Counted from the first letter of the stretch, positions 1-9,687 are shown. The stretch: DNA of 64,000 bases from JAAYCI01 sp031549285 (GCA_031549285.1 JAVBPZ010000007.1:62001-126000), one strand, 5' to 3'. A program made the numbers and translations. Notes: a model not told the origin generated them from the letters alone.

Positions 1-481
1 GCCGGTTGCACAGGGCGGGGGCAAAGCCATTTTCAGCCGTAGGCGAAAAATCCCCCCGCTGAATCAGCGCGCTGGTATACTGGCCCAGCAGCGAAGGCGC
101 GCCGGAAACATCACTGTGGGACAACAGGCCCACAGGCTTAAACAATACCGCCATGTGTTCGTTTTCGAACAGAATTTCAAATGAAGGTGTGGGATCGCCC
201 ATGGCGGCGGAACCGGAAACGAGGTTTGCCGGGCAAGGGGCATCTTTTTTTGGATGGCTGCCCGGCATATCGGCCGCGAAAAATTCATCATTCAGGTATA
301 ACTGAACAAGATCCCCCTGCTGCAGCCGTGCATCCGGCGCGGCTTTTTTGCCGTTCACCTTAATGCGTCCTGTGCGAAAACTTTTGTACAGCACAGAGTT
401 TGGCAGGTGATGCGTAACGCGCAGCACAAACCGGGACAGGCGCATTTCCGCGTCGTTGGCACTGGCGGTAAAGCTCTTCAC
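1..481 (-). CDS. RluA-family pseudouridine synthase (C-terminus beyond the window)
   Basis: This minus-strand gene runs off position 1, so only about 160 N-terminal residues are visible. They show an S4-like RNA-binding segment (LPNSVLYKSFRTGRIKVNGK, near residues 20-45) followed by the start of the synthase fold (ILFENEHMAVLFKPVGLLSH). The frame then reads PALCNR at the edge, where the family continues into the catalytic HRLDxxTSG motif, so the catalytic Asp itself is not seen. I chose the GTG at 481 because AGAGGTG lies five bases upstream. An ATG at 517 is in frame but has no Shine-Dalgarno site. The family isomerises uridine in rRNA or tRNA; the target cannot be read here. A second, complete member lies at 24246-25181. 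Confidence 0.85.
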   Translation of the reverse strand, partial: MKSFTASANDAEMRLSRFVLRVTHHLPNSVLYKSFRTGRIKVNGKKAAPDARLQQGDLVQLYLNDEFFAADMPGSHPKKDAPCPANLVSGSAAMGDPTPSFEILFENEHMAVLFKPVGLLSHSDVSGAPSLLGQYTSALIQRGDFSPTAENGFAPALCNR

Positions 482-510
482 CACATCACCTCTTTTCGGG
501 CTGAAAAGTC

Positions 511-539
511 TTTTCATTTTGGGCCATAAAAGGTATAAT
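511..539 (+). promoter_or_regulatory. sigma-A type promoter upstream of radC
   Basis: A -35 element TTTTCA (511-516) and a perfect -10 TATAAT (534-539) are separated by 17 bases. The site lies about 95 bases upstream of the chosen radC start and overlaps the upstream region of the divergent pseudouridine synthase gene. Confidence 0.6.
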
Positions 540-633
540 AGAAAACAGTGGGGCGCTTGCCCCCATTTTTGTGTTCACGGCTGAATTTAGTATAGCGCAG
601 GTGTTGCCTGCACGCAAGACAGGAGGGATCACG

Positions 634-1329
634 ATGGGGGTGCACGATGGTCATCGTGACCGGTTGCGTGCGCGTTTTTTAAAAGAAGGATTGGCCGGGT
701 TTGAGGAGCACAACGCGCTGGAACTGCTGCTGTTTTATGCGCGGCCCCGCTGTGACACAAACGAGATTGCCCACGCGCTGATAAAGCGGTTTGGCAGTTT
801 TTCCGCGGTGCTGGACGCGCCGGTGGAGGAACTGGTGCAGGTGCCGGGCATGGGCCACACCAGCGCGGTGCTGCTGAAGCTGGCCCCACAGGTGGGTGCA
901 TATTATCTGGAAAACCGCACGGCGCCGGGGGCAATACTGAACACCACCGAGAGCGCCGGAGAGTTTTTCCTGCCGAAGTTCCTGGGCAAAAAGAACGAGG
1001 AAGTATACGTGGCGGCGCTGGACGACAAGCGCAAGGTGCTGCGCTGTGTGCGCATTAGCGAGGAAGGCATTGTGAACGCGGTGCCAATATCGGTGAGGCG
1101 TATTGTGGCGGAGGCGGTGGCGGCAAATGCCACCGGCATGGTGCTGGCGCACAACCATCCCGGGGGCCTTGCCTTGCCGTCGGCGAACGACAAACTGGCC
1201 ACACGGCAGGCATACCAGGCGCTAAAGCTGATTAACGTGCAGCTGGTGGACCACATTGTGGTGGCGGATGGAGATTTTGTCTCTATGGCGGACAGCGGGT
1301 ATATCGAGATGCTGCGGCAGAGCATGTAA
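634..1329 (+). CDS. radC: RadC-family JAB/MPN domain protein
   Basis: The product is 231 residues. Residues about 20-90 form the N-terminal helix-hairpin-helix (UPF0758) part, with KRFGSFSAVLDAP and VPGMGHTSA. The C-terminal half is a JAB/MPN metalloprotease-like domain with HNHPGG at about 173-178 and an Asp about ten residues later. The ATG at 634 was preferred over the in-frame ATG at 571 because AGGAGGG sits seven bases before it, and the extra N-terminal residues do not look like the family. RadC is historically linked to repair but its biochemical role is unsettled, so only the family assignment is firm. The gene precedes uvrB. Confidence 0.92.
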   Translation: MGVHDGHRDRLRARFLKEGLAGFEEHNALELLLFYARPRCDTNEIAHALIKRFGSFSAVLDAPVEELVQVPGMGHTSAVLLKLAPQVGAYYLENRTAPGAILNTTESAGEFFLPKFLGKKNEEVYVAALDDKRKVLRCVRISEEGIVNAVPISVRRIVAEAVAANATGMVLAHNHPGGLALPSANDKLATRQAYQALKLINVQLVDHIVVADGDFVSMADSGYIEMLRQSM

Positions 1330-1397
1330 GCTGGTAGGGAAAAACCACCAGCAAACAAAAGCAAACACAACAAGCACCACAGACAAAAGGAATGTGT

Positions 1398-3473
1398 ATG
1401 AAAGACCAATATAAACTGGTTTCGAGCTTTGTGCCCACCGGCGACCAGCCGGCGGCCATAGACGCGCTGAGCGAAGGTGTGGTGAAGGGGTATAAGGGCC
1501 AAACATTGTTGGGCGTTACCGGCAGCGGAAAGACCTTTACCATGGCAAATATTATTGCCAACACAAACCGCCCGGCGCTGGTGCTGGCGCACAACAAGAC
1601 CCTGGCGGCACAACTGTGTACCGAGTTCCGGGAATTTTTCCCCGAAAACGCGGTGGAGTATTTCGTCAGCTATTATGACTATTACCAGCCGGAGGCGTAT
1701 ATTCCGTCCTCCGACACCTACATCGAAAAGGACAGCGCCATCAACGACGAGATAGACCGCCTGCGCCACAGTGCCACTTCCTCGCTTTCCGAGCGGCGGG
1801 ACGTTATTATTGTGGCGTCGGTGTCCTGTATCTATTCGCTGGGTGATCCCATTGACTACCGCAGCATGGTCATTTCCCTGCGGCCGGGCATGAAGATGGA
1901 ACGAAACAAACTGCTGGCCCGGCTGGTGGATTTACAGTACGAGCGCAACGACGTGAACTTTGTGCGGAACAAGTTCCGTGTAAAAGGGGATATTGTGGAA
2001 ATATACCCCGCATACCACGAGGAAACCGCGTTTCGCATAGAGCTGTTTGGGGACGAGATAGAGCGCATCAGCGAAATAACCCCGCTGACCGGTGAGCGGG
2101 TGCGGCTTTTAAACCATGTGGCCATTTTCCCGGCCAGCCACTACATTGTAACGCCGGACAAGATGCAGAAGGGCCTGGCGGATATCCGCGACGAAATGGA
2201 CGCCCAGGTGCGCGCCTTTACCCAGGAGGGCAAGCTGATAGAAGCCCAGCGCATTGCCCAGCGAACCAACTACGACATGGAGATGCTCAGCGAGGTGGGC
2301 ATGTGCAAGGGGATAGAAAACTATTCCCGGGTGCTGTCCGGCCGGGCGCCGGGGTCTGTGCCCACCACGCTGCTGGACTATTTCCCGGACGATTTCCTGC
2401 TGTTTGTGGACGAAAGCCACGTAATGCTGCCGCAGCTGCGCGCGATGTATGGCGGGGACTATGCCCGCAAAAAGAACCTGGTAGATTTTGGCTTTCGCCT
2501 GCCCAGCGCGTACGACAACCGGCCGCTGCGGTACGAGGAATTCCTAGAAAAAATAAACCAGACCATCTATGTGAGCGCCACACCCGGTGAATATGAGCGC
2601 GGGCACTCCCAGCAGATAGTGGAGCAGGTCATACGGCCCACGGGATTGGTGGACCCGCCGGTGGTGGTGAAGCCGGTGGAGGGCCAGATAGACGATTTGC
2701 TGAGTGAAATAAACGAACGCGCGGCGAAGGGCGAGCGCGTGCTGGTAACCACCCTGACCAAAAAGATGGCGGAAGACCTGACCGACTTTTTGGCGGAGCA
2801 CGGCGTGAAGGTGCAGTATATGCACCACGAGATCGATACCTTCGAGCGCATGGCGCTGATACGCGACCTGCGCAAAGGGGATATCGACGTGATTGTGGGC
2901 ATTAACCTGCTGCGGGAAGGGCTGGACCTGCCGGAGGTATCTTTGGTAGCCATTCTGGATGCCGATAAGGAAGGCTTTTTGCGCAGCGCCACCAGCCTGG
3001 TGCAGACCATAGGCCGTGCGGCGCGCAACGCCGAGGGCACGGTGATTATGTACGCCGACACCGTTACCCCCAGCATGGAATATGCCATCACCGAGACCGA
3101 CCGCCGCCGCGCCATACAGGAAGCATACAATGAAGCGAACGGCATTACCCCGAAGACCATTGTCAAAGACATAGCGGAGATGATTGAAATTTCACGCGAG
3201 GTGCCGGATGAGGGCAAAGGCGGCCGCCGCATGAGCCGTGCCGAGCGCGAACAGACCATTACCCGGCTGACACGGGAGATGAAGGAAGCCGCAAAACTGC
3301 TGGAGTTTGAGCATGCGGCATTCCTGCGGGACCGCATAGAAAAGCTGCGCCGGGGCGAGGCGGCAGTGAACACCGACGACAAGCTGCGCCGGGAAGACCG
3401 CCAGAAACAAAACCCCGGCCGCCGGGGAGCGAACAAGGGGAATATGGACGCGAAGAAAAAATGGGGCGGGTAG
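1398..3473 (+). CDS. uvrB: Excinuclease ABC subunit B
   Basis: UvrB is the damage-verifying helicase-like subunit of nucleotide excision repair, loaded by UvrA and recruiting UvrC. The 691-residue product has the family's opening PTGDQPAAI, a Walker A GVTGSGKT at about 39-46, the beta-hairpin region with YYDYYQPEAY, DESHVMLPQ (motif II), the helicase motifs LLREGLDLPEV and QTIGRAARN, and a C-terminal UVR coiled coil near 615-650 that would bind UvrC. The ATG at 1398 is preferred over 1392 because AAAGGA sits six bases upstream. uvrA follows after 115 bases, the usual uvrBA arrangement. No uvrC is seen in the window. Confidence 0.98.
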   Translation: MKDQYKLVSSFVPTGDQPAAIDALSEGVVKGYKGQTLLGVTGSGKTFTMANIIANTNRPALVLAHNKTLAAQLCTEFREFFPENAVEYFVSYYDYYQPEAYIPSSDTYIEKDSAINDEIDRLRHSATSSLSERRDVIIVASVSCIYSLGDPIDYRSMVISLRPGMKMERNKLLARLVDLQYERNDVNFVRNKFRVKGDIVEIYPAYHEETAFRIELFGDEIERISEITPLTGERVRLLNHVAIFPASHYIVTPDKMQKGLADIRDEMDAQVRAFTQEGKLIEAQRIAQRTNYDMEMLSEVGMCKGIENYSRVLSGRAPGSVPTTLLDYFPDDFLLFVDESHVMLPQLRAMYGGDYARKKNLVDFGFRLPSAYDNRPLRYEEFLEKINQTIYVSATPGEYERGHSQQIVEQVIRPTGLVDPPVVVKPVEGQIDDLLSEINERAAKGERVLVTTLTKKMAEDLTDFLAEHGVKVQYMHHEIDTFERMALIRDLRKGDIDVIVGINLLREGLDLPEVSLVAILDADKEGFLRSATSLVQTIGRAARNAEGTVIMYADTVTPSMEYAITETDRRRAIQEAYNEANGITPKTIVKDIAEMIEISREVPDEGKGGRRMSRAEREQTITRLTREMKEAAKLLEFEHAAFLRDRIEKLRRGEAAVNTDDKLRREDRQKQNPGRRGANKGNMDAKKKWGG

Positions 3474-3588
3474 GGCCGTGGACACGGCCACGAAAAAGCT
3501 GCTGCCATACATTTTGTGTGGCAAGCAACGGGCGGAACAGCAGAAAAATTGGATTATTAAGACAAACAAGACAAGCGAGGAGTAACTT

Positions 3589-6561
3589 TTGGCAAACGAT
3601 AAGATCGTGATAAAAGGCGCGCGGGAACACAACCTGAAAAATATAGATTTAACCATTCCGCGGGACAAGCTGGTGGTGATGACCGGCCTGTCCGGCAGCG
3701 GCAAGTCCAGCCTGGCGTTCGATACCATCTACGCCGACGGGCAGCGCCGGTATGTGGAGAGCTTGTCCAGCTATGCCCGCATGTTCCTGGGCCAGATGGA
3801 AAAGCCGGACGTGGACGACATACAGGGCCTGTCGCCCGCCATTTCCATCGACCAGAAAACAACCTCAAAAAACCCGCGCTCTACCGTGGGAACCGTGACG
3901 GAAATATATGATTATCTGCGGCTGATGTACGCGCGCATCGGTGTGCCGCACTGCCCGGTGTGCGGGCGGGTAATCAGCCAGCAAACGGTGGACCAGATGG
4001 TGGACGAGGTGATGAAACTGCCGGAGAGCACCAAGTTTATGGTGCTGGCACCGGTGGTGCGCGCGCGCAAAGGCACCCAGCAAAAGGAGTTTGAAGCGGC
4101 GAAACGCGGCGGATATGTTCGTGTGCGGGTGGACGGCGCTATTTATGATCTGAGCGAAGAGATCCTTCTGGAAAAGAACATCCGCCACAGCGTGGACATT
4201 GTGGTGGACCGCCTTGTGAAAAGCGACGAGGTGCGCGGCCGCCTGGCGGATTCATTAGAGACTGCCATTCAGCTGACCGGGGGTTTGGTTACCATATCGG
4301 TGGTGGACGGCGAAGACATGCAATTTAGCCAGAGCTATGCCTGCCCGGAACACGGCAGTTCCATAGAGGAACTGACCCCGCGCATGTTTAGTTTCAACAA
4401 CCCGTTTGGCGCGTGCGAGACCTGCACCGGCCTTGGCACGTTTATGAAGGTGGACCCGTCGCTGGTGATCCCAAACCGCAACCTGTCCATCCGGGAAAAG
4501 GCCATAAAAGCCAGTGGCTGGTACTATGCCGAGGGGTCTATATCGGAGATGTACTACATCGGCCTTGGCAAGCGGTATGGCTTTACACTGGACACGCCGG
4601 TGAAGGATATGAGCGAAGATGCGGTGAACGCTATCTTGTACGGAACTAAGGGCGAAAAACTGCAGATGTACCGCGAGAATGAGTTTGGCTCCGGCAACTA
4701 TGTGACGGATTTTGAGGGAGTGATCCCGAACCTGGAACGCCGCTTCCGCGAGAGCAGCAGCGAATGGATGCGCGAGGAAATCGCTCTGGCTATGAGCGGT
4801 GTGGAGTGCCCGGACTGCCGCGGCCAGCGCCTGAAGCCCGCCAGTCTGGCGGTGACGGTGGGCAAAAAGAACATCAGCGAACTGACGGCATTGTCGGTGA
4901 CCGAGGAGATAGAATATTTTAAAAAGCTGAAACTGACCGAGCGGGAACATCAGATCGCGGATGGGGTGCTGAAAGAGATCCACGAGCGGCTGGGCTTTTT
5001 GCAGGCGGTGGGGCTTTCGTACCTTACGCTGTCGCGCGGGTCGGCCAGCTTGTCCGGCGGGGAAAGCCAGCGCATTCGCCTGGCCACGCAGATAGGCAGC
5101 GCGCTGACCGGCGTGCTGTATGTGCTGGACGAGCCGTCCATTGGCCTGCACCAGCGGGACAACGACAAGCTGGTGGCCACCCTGAAACGCCTGCGGGATC
5201 TTGGCAACACCTTGATTGTAGTAGAGCACGACGAAGAGACCATCCGCCAGGCGGATTTCATCGTGGACATTGGCCCCGGTGCCGGGGTGCACGGCGGCGA
5301 GCTGGTTGCCTGCGGCAACATTGAGGACATTATGGCCGCGCCAAAGAGCATTACCGGACAGTACCTGTCCGGCAAAAAAAGCGTGAAGGTTCCCGAAACC
5401 CGCCGCAAAGGAAACGGGCATTTCCTGGAGGTAGTGGGGGCGAAGGAAAACAACCTGCGGGGTATCAACGTGAAGTTTCCCCTGGGGGTGATGAACTGTG
5501 TCACCGGTGTTTCCGGCAGCGGTAAGTCCAGCCTGGTGAACGAGATACTGTACAAGCGGCTGGCGGCGGACCTGAACGGCGCGCGCCTGCACGCGGGCCA
5601 GCACACCGAGCTGAAAGGCGAAGAATGGGTGGACAAGGTGATTGGCATTGACCAAAGCCCCATTGGCCGCACCCCGCGCTCCAACCCCGCCACCTATACC
5701 GGTGTGTTTACCGATATCCGCGCGCTGTTTGCCCAAACGCAGGAGGCAAAGGTGCGGGGTTATGGCCCGGGACGCTTTTCGTTCAACGTGAAGGGTGGCC
5801 GGTGCGAGGCATGCGAAGGCGACGGGATCATCAAGATTGAAATGCACTTTTTGCCGGATATCTTTGTGCCGTGCGAGGTATGCAAGGGTGCCCGCTACAA
5901 CCGCGAAACGCTGGAAGTAAAGTACAAGGACAAGAGTATTCGCGACGTGCTGGAGATGACCGCCGAGGAAGCGTCGATATTCTTTGAAAATATTCCGCGC
6001 ATCCACCGCAAGATTAAAACCATTGTGGACGTGGGGTTGGGGTATATAAAGCTGGGGCAAAGCGCCACCACCCTGTCCGGCGGCGAGGCACAGCGGGTGA
6101 AGCTGGCGCTGGAACTGGCCAAGCGCGAAACCGGGCAAACGGTATATATTTTGGACGAGCCCACCACCGGGCTGCATGTGGCGGACGTGAGCAAGCTTTT
6201 AAAGGTGCTGGACAAGCTGGTGGACGCGGGCAACACGGTCATTGTGATAGAGCACAACCTGGACGTGATAAAACGCTCGGATCACGTGATAGATTTGGGC
6301 CCGGAGGGCGGTGGCGCCGGGGGTACGGTGGTGGCGTCCGGCACGCCGGAGCAGGTGGCGAAATGCCCGGAATCCTTCACCGGGCAGTATTTGGCCCCGG
6401 TGCTAAAAAACGCGGTGTATGAGCCGGCCCGTAAAGAAGCGGCGAAAAAGCCGGGAGCAGGAAAAGAGGCCCCCACAGCAGCCGGAAAGCCGGGCACGGC
6501 AAAAACGGGGGCGGCGGGCAAAGGAAAAAACAAGCAAAGTAAGAACCCAAAAAAGCAGTAA
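3589..6561 (+). CDS. uvrA: Excinuclease ABC subunit A
   Basis: UvrA is the ATP-driven damage sensor of nucleotide excision repair. Both ATPase halves are intact: Walker A GLSGSGKSS near residue 31 and GVSGSGKSS near 640, with signatures LSGGESQRIRLA and LSGGEAQRVKLA. Zinc-binding Cys pairs appear as CPVCG, CPDCRGQRL, CEACEGDG and CEVCKGARYN. Translation starts at a TTG with GCGAGGAG six bases upstream. The last roughly 45 residues are a Lys/Ala/Pro/Gly-rich tail beyond the usual family end (about 940-950 residues), probably disordered. It lies downstream of uvrB and is probably co-transcribed with it. Confidence 0.98.
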   Translation: MANDKIVIKGAREHNLKNIDLTIPRDKLVVMTGLSGSGKSSLAFDTIYADGQRRYVESLSSYARMFLGQMEKPDVDDIQGLSPAISIDQKTTSKNPRSTVGTVTEIYDYLRLMYARIGVPHCPVCGRVISQQTVDQMVDEVMKLPESTKFMVLAPVVRARKGTQQKEFEAAKRGGYVRVRVDGAIYDLSEEILLEKNIRHSVDIVVDRLVKSDEVRGRLADSLETAIQLTGGLVTISVVDGEDMQFSQSYACPEHGSSIEELTPRMFSFNNPFGACETCTGLGTFMKVDPSLVIPNRNLSIREKAIKASGWYYAEGSISEMYYIGLGKRYGFTLDTPVKDMSEDAVNAILYGTKGEKLQMYRENEFGSGNYVTDFEGVIPNLERRFRESSSEWMREEIALAMSGVECPDCRGQRLKPASLAVTVGKKNISELTALSVTEEIEYFKKLKLTEREHQIADGVLKEIHERLGFLQAVGLSYLTLSRGSASLSGGESQRIRLATQIGSALTGVLYVLDEPSIGLHQRDNDKLVATLKRLRDLGNTLIVVEHDEETIRQADFIVDIGPGAGVHGGELVACGNIEDIMAAPKSITGQYLSGKKSVKVPETRRKGNGHFLEVVGAKENNLRGINVKFPLGVMNCVTGVSGSGKSSLVNEILYKRLAADLNGARLHAGQHTELKGEEWVDKVIGIDQSPIGRTPRSNPATYTGVFTDIRALFAQTQEAKVRGYGPGRFSFNVKGGRCEACEGDGIIKIEMHFLPDIFVPCEVCKGARYNRETLEVKYKDKSIRDVLEMTAEEASIFFENIPRIHRKIKTIVDVGLGYIKLGQSATTLSGGEAQRVKLALELAKRETGQTVYILDEPTTGLHVADVSKLLKVLDKLVDAGNTVIVIEHNLDVIKRSDHVIDLGPEGGGAGGTVVASGTPEQVAKCPESFTGQYLAPVLKNAVYEPARKEAAKKPGAGKEAPTAAGKPGTAKTGAAGKGKNKQSKNPKKQ

Positions 6562-6674
6562 CGGCCAGATGTTTACCGGCCCGGTTGGGGGGCACGGATA
6601 TCCTGTGACGCCGGGGAAAGGCGCTAAGATATAGCAAGGATGATATGGGTTCCAAAACCAGGCAGGAGGATGGG

Positions 6675-7601
6675 ATGAAAGAAAAGCGTATAGGGTTTAA
6701 GCAGTCCCGCGCGGCGGGCTTTGCGTATATTGCGGGGGTATATGTGGCCGCGGTGGTTTTGGCCGTGGCGGTGTTTTCGCTGTTGCCCGGCCAGCCGCTG
6801 TTTTTGCGCATACTGGCGGCAGACGTTGCCGCCACGGTATTTGTGTATCTGGCGGGCATGCTGGTGCAGAATGCCTCGGTGTATGACCCGTACTGGAGCG
6901 TGCAGCCCATGGTGATTTTGCTGGGCGTTTGGCTGTGGGGCGGGTATACTTCCGCGGGCAGCGCGCTGCTTTTGCTGGTGGTGCTGTACTGGGGCGTGCG
7001 CCTTACGGTGAACTGGGCGGTTACCTTTCGCTGTTTGGCGGTACAGGACTGGCGCTATGCCATGTTCCGGGAAAAATATCCACGGTTGTTTCCGCTTATT
7101 AGTTTGTTTGGCATCCATCTGTTTCCCACCGTGGTGGTGTATTTAGCGGTACTGCCCGGTGTGGTGTTTTTGCAGAATAGCGCGCTGAATTTTTTCACGG
7201 TGCTGGGTGCGGTGGTGTGCGCGGGTGCAGCCACGCTGCAGATGGTGGCGGACTGGCAGATGCAGCGGTTTCGCAGCAGTACCGGTTATAAAGACCGGCT
7301 GATGCGCACGGGGCTGTGGCGGTATTCACGCCACCCGAACTATCTGGGCGAAATACTGATGTGGTGGGGCGTATATATCATGATGCTGTCCGCCATGCCG
7401 GCGGCATGGCGGCTGGGCGCGGGGGCGCTTGCCAACACGCTGATGTTCCTGTTTGTCAGCATACCCATGGCCGAGGCGCGGGGCAGCCGTGAAAAACCGG
7501 GGTATGCCGCGTACCGTGCCGAAACGCGCATGCTGCTGCCGCTGCCCAAGGCGGCGGGCGATGCGGCAACACAACCGGCGGGCGCGCAGACAAAGAGATA
7601 G
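6675..7601 (+). CDS. DUF1295 / steroid-5-alpha-reductase-like membrane protein
   Basis: The 308-residue protein has about six or seven hydrophobic segments and the conserved C-terminal signature of isoprenylcysteine-methyltransferase/5-alpha-reductase-like enzymes: a GLWRYSRHPNYLGEILMWWG stretch followed by a late PGYAAYR. DUF1295 members are membrane proteins whose bacterial substrates are mostly unknown, so I assign only the family. The ATG at 6675 has AGGAGGA four bases upstream and replaces an upstream in-frame start that would add ten polar residues. The last 20 residues are Ala/Gly-rich. It sits between uvrA and miaB with no obvious functional link. Confidence 0.85.
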   Translation: MKEKRIGFKQSRAAGFAYIAGVYVAAVVLAVAVFSLLPGQPLFLRILAADVAATVFVYLAGMLVQNASVYDPYWSVQPMVILLGVWLWGGYTSAGSALLLLVVLYWGVRLTVNWAVTFRCLAVQDWRYAMFREKYPRLFPLISLFGIHLFPTVVVYLAVLPGVVFLQNSALNFFTVLGAVVCAGAATLQMVADWQMQRFRSSTGYKDRLMRTGLWRYSRHPNYLGEILMWWGVYIMMLSAMPAAWRLGAGALANTLMFLFVSIPMAEARGSREKPGYAAYRAETRMLLPLPKAAGDAATQPAGAQTKR

Positions 7602-7619
7602 CGCACGCAAGGAATGGTG

Positions 7620-7660
7620 GTGAAAAAAAGCTGACTGCCCGCAGAGCGCTGGTTTTTCAC
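7620..7660 (+). terminator. Possible terminator hairpin before miaB
   Basis: GTGAAAAA (7620-7627) pairs perfectly with TTTTTCAC (7653-7660), with AGC/GCT able to extend the stem inward. The U-run lies inside the stem rather than after it, so termination is uncertain. The position, between the DUF1295 gene and the miaB promoter, suits a terminator. Confidence 0.35.
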
Positions 7661-7670
7661 ACGGGTTTTC

Positions 7671-7699
7671 TTGCCACCCGGCGCAAAAAGTGATATACT
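7671..7699 (+). promoter_or_regulatory. sigma-A promoter of miaB
   Basis: TTGCCA (7671-7676), a 17-base spacer and TATACT (7694-7699) form a near-consensus promoter about 55 bases before the miaB start codon. The rpsB promoter in this window uses the identical hexamers and spacing. Confidence 0.75.
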
Positions 7700-7755
7700 T
7701 TTAACAGATATTGCAAGACAAAAGCAAGCTGCCCGGCAGAAAGAAAAGGTGCAAC

Positions 7756-9138
7756 GTGAAGCGGTTGGAATACACAAAAAATGAATATGCCGCTGAGGTT
7801 TTCGCGTCGCATTATGGCCGGGTGCCGGTGGCGTATGTGCGCAGCTTTGGCTGCCAGCAAAATGTGAACGATGCCGAGCGCATTAAAGGCGTATTGCTGG
7901 ACGTGGGTTTCACCCTGACATCTTCCCCGAACAAGGCGGATTTGATCCTGTTCAACACCTGTGCCATACGCGAGCACGCGGAGCAACGGGTGTTTGGCAA
8001 TATTGGCGCACTAAAGGCGTTAAAGCAAGAAAACCCGGGCCTGATTATTGGCCTGTGCGGCTGCATGGCCGAGGAAAAAAGCACGGTAGACAAGCTGAAA
8101 GAAAGCTTCCCCTATGTGGACATGGTGCTGGGGGTGAACGTGGCGGACGCGCTGCCGGGCCTGCTGGCTGAAAAGCTGACCACCCGCAAACGCGCGCTGC
8201 GGGTGCCGCCTATCCGGACCGAGGTGGTGGAGGCGGTGCCACACGTGCGGGAGTCTACCTTTAAGGCGTTTTTGCCCATCATGTTCGGGTGCGATAATTT
8301 TTGCTCTTATTGTATCGTTCCATATGTACGCGGCCGGGAACGCAGCCGTGCCTCGGCGGATATTTTGGCGGAGTTTGAGACGTTGGTGCAGGCTGGGTAC
8401 AAGGAAATTACGCTGTTGGGACAGAACGTGAACTCCTATGGCAAGCACCTGAAGGAAGGCATGGATTTCAGCGACCTGTTAAACCTGCTGTGCCAGACGC
8501 CGGGCGAATATAAGGTTCGCTTTATGACCAGCCACCCGAAGGATGCCACCCGTAAAATGGTGGATACCATCATTGCGAACGAGCATTTGTGCAAGCACCT
8601 GCACCTGCCGGTGCAGTCCGGTTCGAACGAAATATTGGCCAAAATGAACCGCAAGTACACCGTGGAAGACTACCTGGCGCTGATACGCTATGCGAAGGAA
8701 ATGTGCCCGGAAATGACCTTCTCCACCGATATCATGGTGGGTTTCCCGGGGGAGACCAGTGAAGACTTTGAAAAAACCATGGAGCTGGTGCGAGAGGTGG
8801 GCTATACGCAGCTGTTCACCTTCATTTACTCCAAGCGCCCCGGTACCGAGGCCGCCGAGTTGCCGGATGAGACCCCCTATAAAGAAAAAAGCGAGTGCAT
8901 TACCCAGTTGCTGGGGCTGCAAGAGGCGCAGATGGCGGAGGTCTCGAAACCGTGGATTGGCACGGTGTTCCAGGGCTTGGTGGAGGGGGCTGGCCGCGAG
9001 GAAGGCGTGCTGAATGCGCGGCTGGACAACAACATGCTGGTGGAGTTTTCCGGGCCGCAGGTGCTGGTGGGCGAGTTTGTGCCGGTGAAGGTGACCGCCA
9101 CAAAAGGCGCCATGCTGCGCGGGGAACTGGCACAGTGA
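7756..9138 (+). CDS. miaB: tRNA-2-methylthio-N6-isopentenyladenosine synthase
   Basis: MiaB is a radical SAM enzyme that adds the 2-methylthio group to i6A37 of tRNAs reading UNN codons; the i6A substrate is made by MiaA, encoded at 15078. The 460-residue product has an N-terminal UPF0004 domain with cluster-binding cysteines (FGCQQN, NTCAIR, GLCGCMA), a radical SAM CxxxCxxC (C179, C183, C186 in CDNFCSYC), QSGSNEIL, and a C-terminal TRAM domain. The GTG at 7756 is chosen because AAAAGGTG lies just upstream, while the upstream in-frame TTG at 7711 lies next to the promoter. Order miaB, ymcA-like, mutS, mutL matches that in Bacillus and many Clostridia. Confidence 0.96.
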   Translation: MKRLEYTKNEYAAEVFASHYGRVPVAYVRSFGCQQNVNDAERIKGVLLDVGFTLTSSPNKADLILFNTCAIREHAEQRVFGNIGALKALKQENPGLIIGLCGCMAEEKSTVDKLKESFPYVDMVLGVNVADALPGLLAEKLTTRKRALRVPPIRTEVVEAVPHVRESTFKAFLPIMFGCDNFCSYCIVPYVRGRERSRASADILAEFETLVQAGYKEITLLGQNVNSYGKHLKEGMDFSDLLNLLCQTPGEYKVRFMTSHPKDATRKMVDTIIANEHLCKHLHLPVQSGSNEILAKMNRKYTVEDYLALIRYAKEMCPEMTFSTDIMVGFPGETSEDFEKTMELVREVGYTQLFTFIYSKRPGTEAAELPDETPYKEKSECITQLLGLQEAQMAEVSKPWIGTVFQGLVEGAGREEGVLNARLDNNMLVEFSGPQVLVGEFVPVKVTATKGAMLRGELAQ

Positions 9139-9250
9139 ATGGTTTTTAGACAAGTGCTTTTGCGGTTTTTTATTTTAAGGAATAGTGTAAAAACGCCACC
9201 AATAAATAACGATTAAACATTAAATAATACATACAAGATGGGAGACAAAC

Positions 9251-9661
9251 ATGGAAGCAATTTTGAAGTTTAAGGAAGCGGCCAGCGAGTTCCAGAAAAG
9301 CACCATTTACCAAAACCTGGACGCCGCACGTACAGCGAACGACGAGGACACCGTGCTGCAGGACAAGATTGGCGAATTCAACCTGGCGCGGCTGGAACTG
9401 AACAATGAAATGAGCAAAGACGACAAGGATGAGGCGAAAATTGCCGAGATGAACGCGCAGGTGGGCCGCCTGTACGAGGAAGTGATGAACAACGAAAACA
9501 TGCAGGCGTATGGCCGTGCAAAAGACGATATAGAGGCGTTTATGAACTATGTAAACGCGGTGTTGAATGCTGCCATTAACGGGGACGACCCCATGCTGGT
9601 GGACGAGCCGTCTGCCTGCTGCGATGACGGCGGCTGTGCATCCTGCTCCGGCTGCGGCTGA
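9251..9661 (+). CDS. YlbF/YmcA family protein (RicA-like)
   Basis: The 136-residue protein is almost wholly helical and charged, as expected of the YlbF/YmcA family. Its place between miaB and mutS is that of B. subtilis ymcA (ricA). In Bacillus, YmcA, YlbF and YaaT form a complex that affects RNase Y-dependent mRNA processing, sporulation and competence; whether this protein does so here is an inference. The C-terminus ends in a cysteine cluster (ACCDDGGCASCSGCG), reminiscent of the cluster-binding cysteines reported for the Bacillus complex, but concentrated at the extreme end. The start at 9251 follows GGGAGA. Confidence 0.85.
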   Translation: MEAILKFKEAASEFQKSTIYQNLDAARTANDEDTVLQDKIGEFNLARLELNNEMSKDDKDEAKIAEMNAQVGRLYEEVMNNENMQAYGRAKDDIEAFMNYVNAVLNAAINGDDPMLVDEPSACCDDGGCASCSGCG

Positions 9662-9687
9662 GTTTTGTCGTTTTCAGGCGGCTTTTC

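Noticed and set aside
4255..6177. 640-codon open frame antisense to uvrA
   Set aside because: Shadow of uvrA; His/Gln/Ala-rich translation typical of antisense frames and no recognisable domain.
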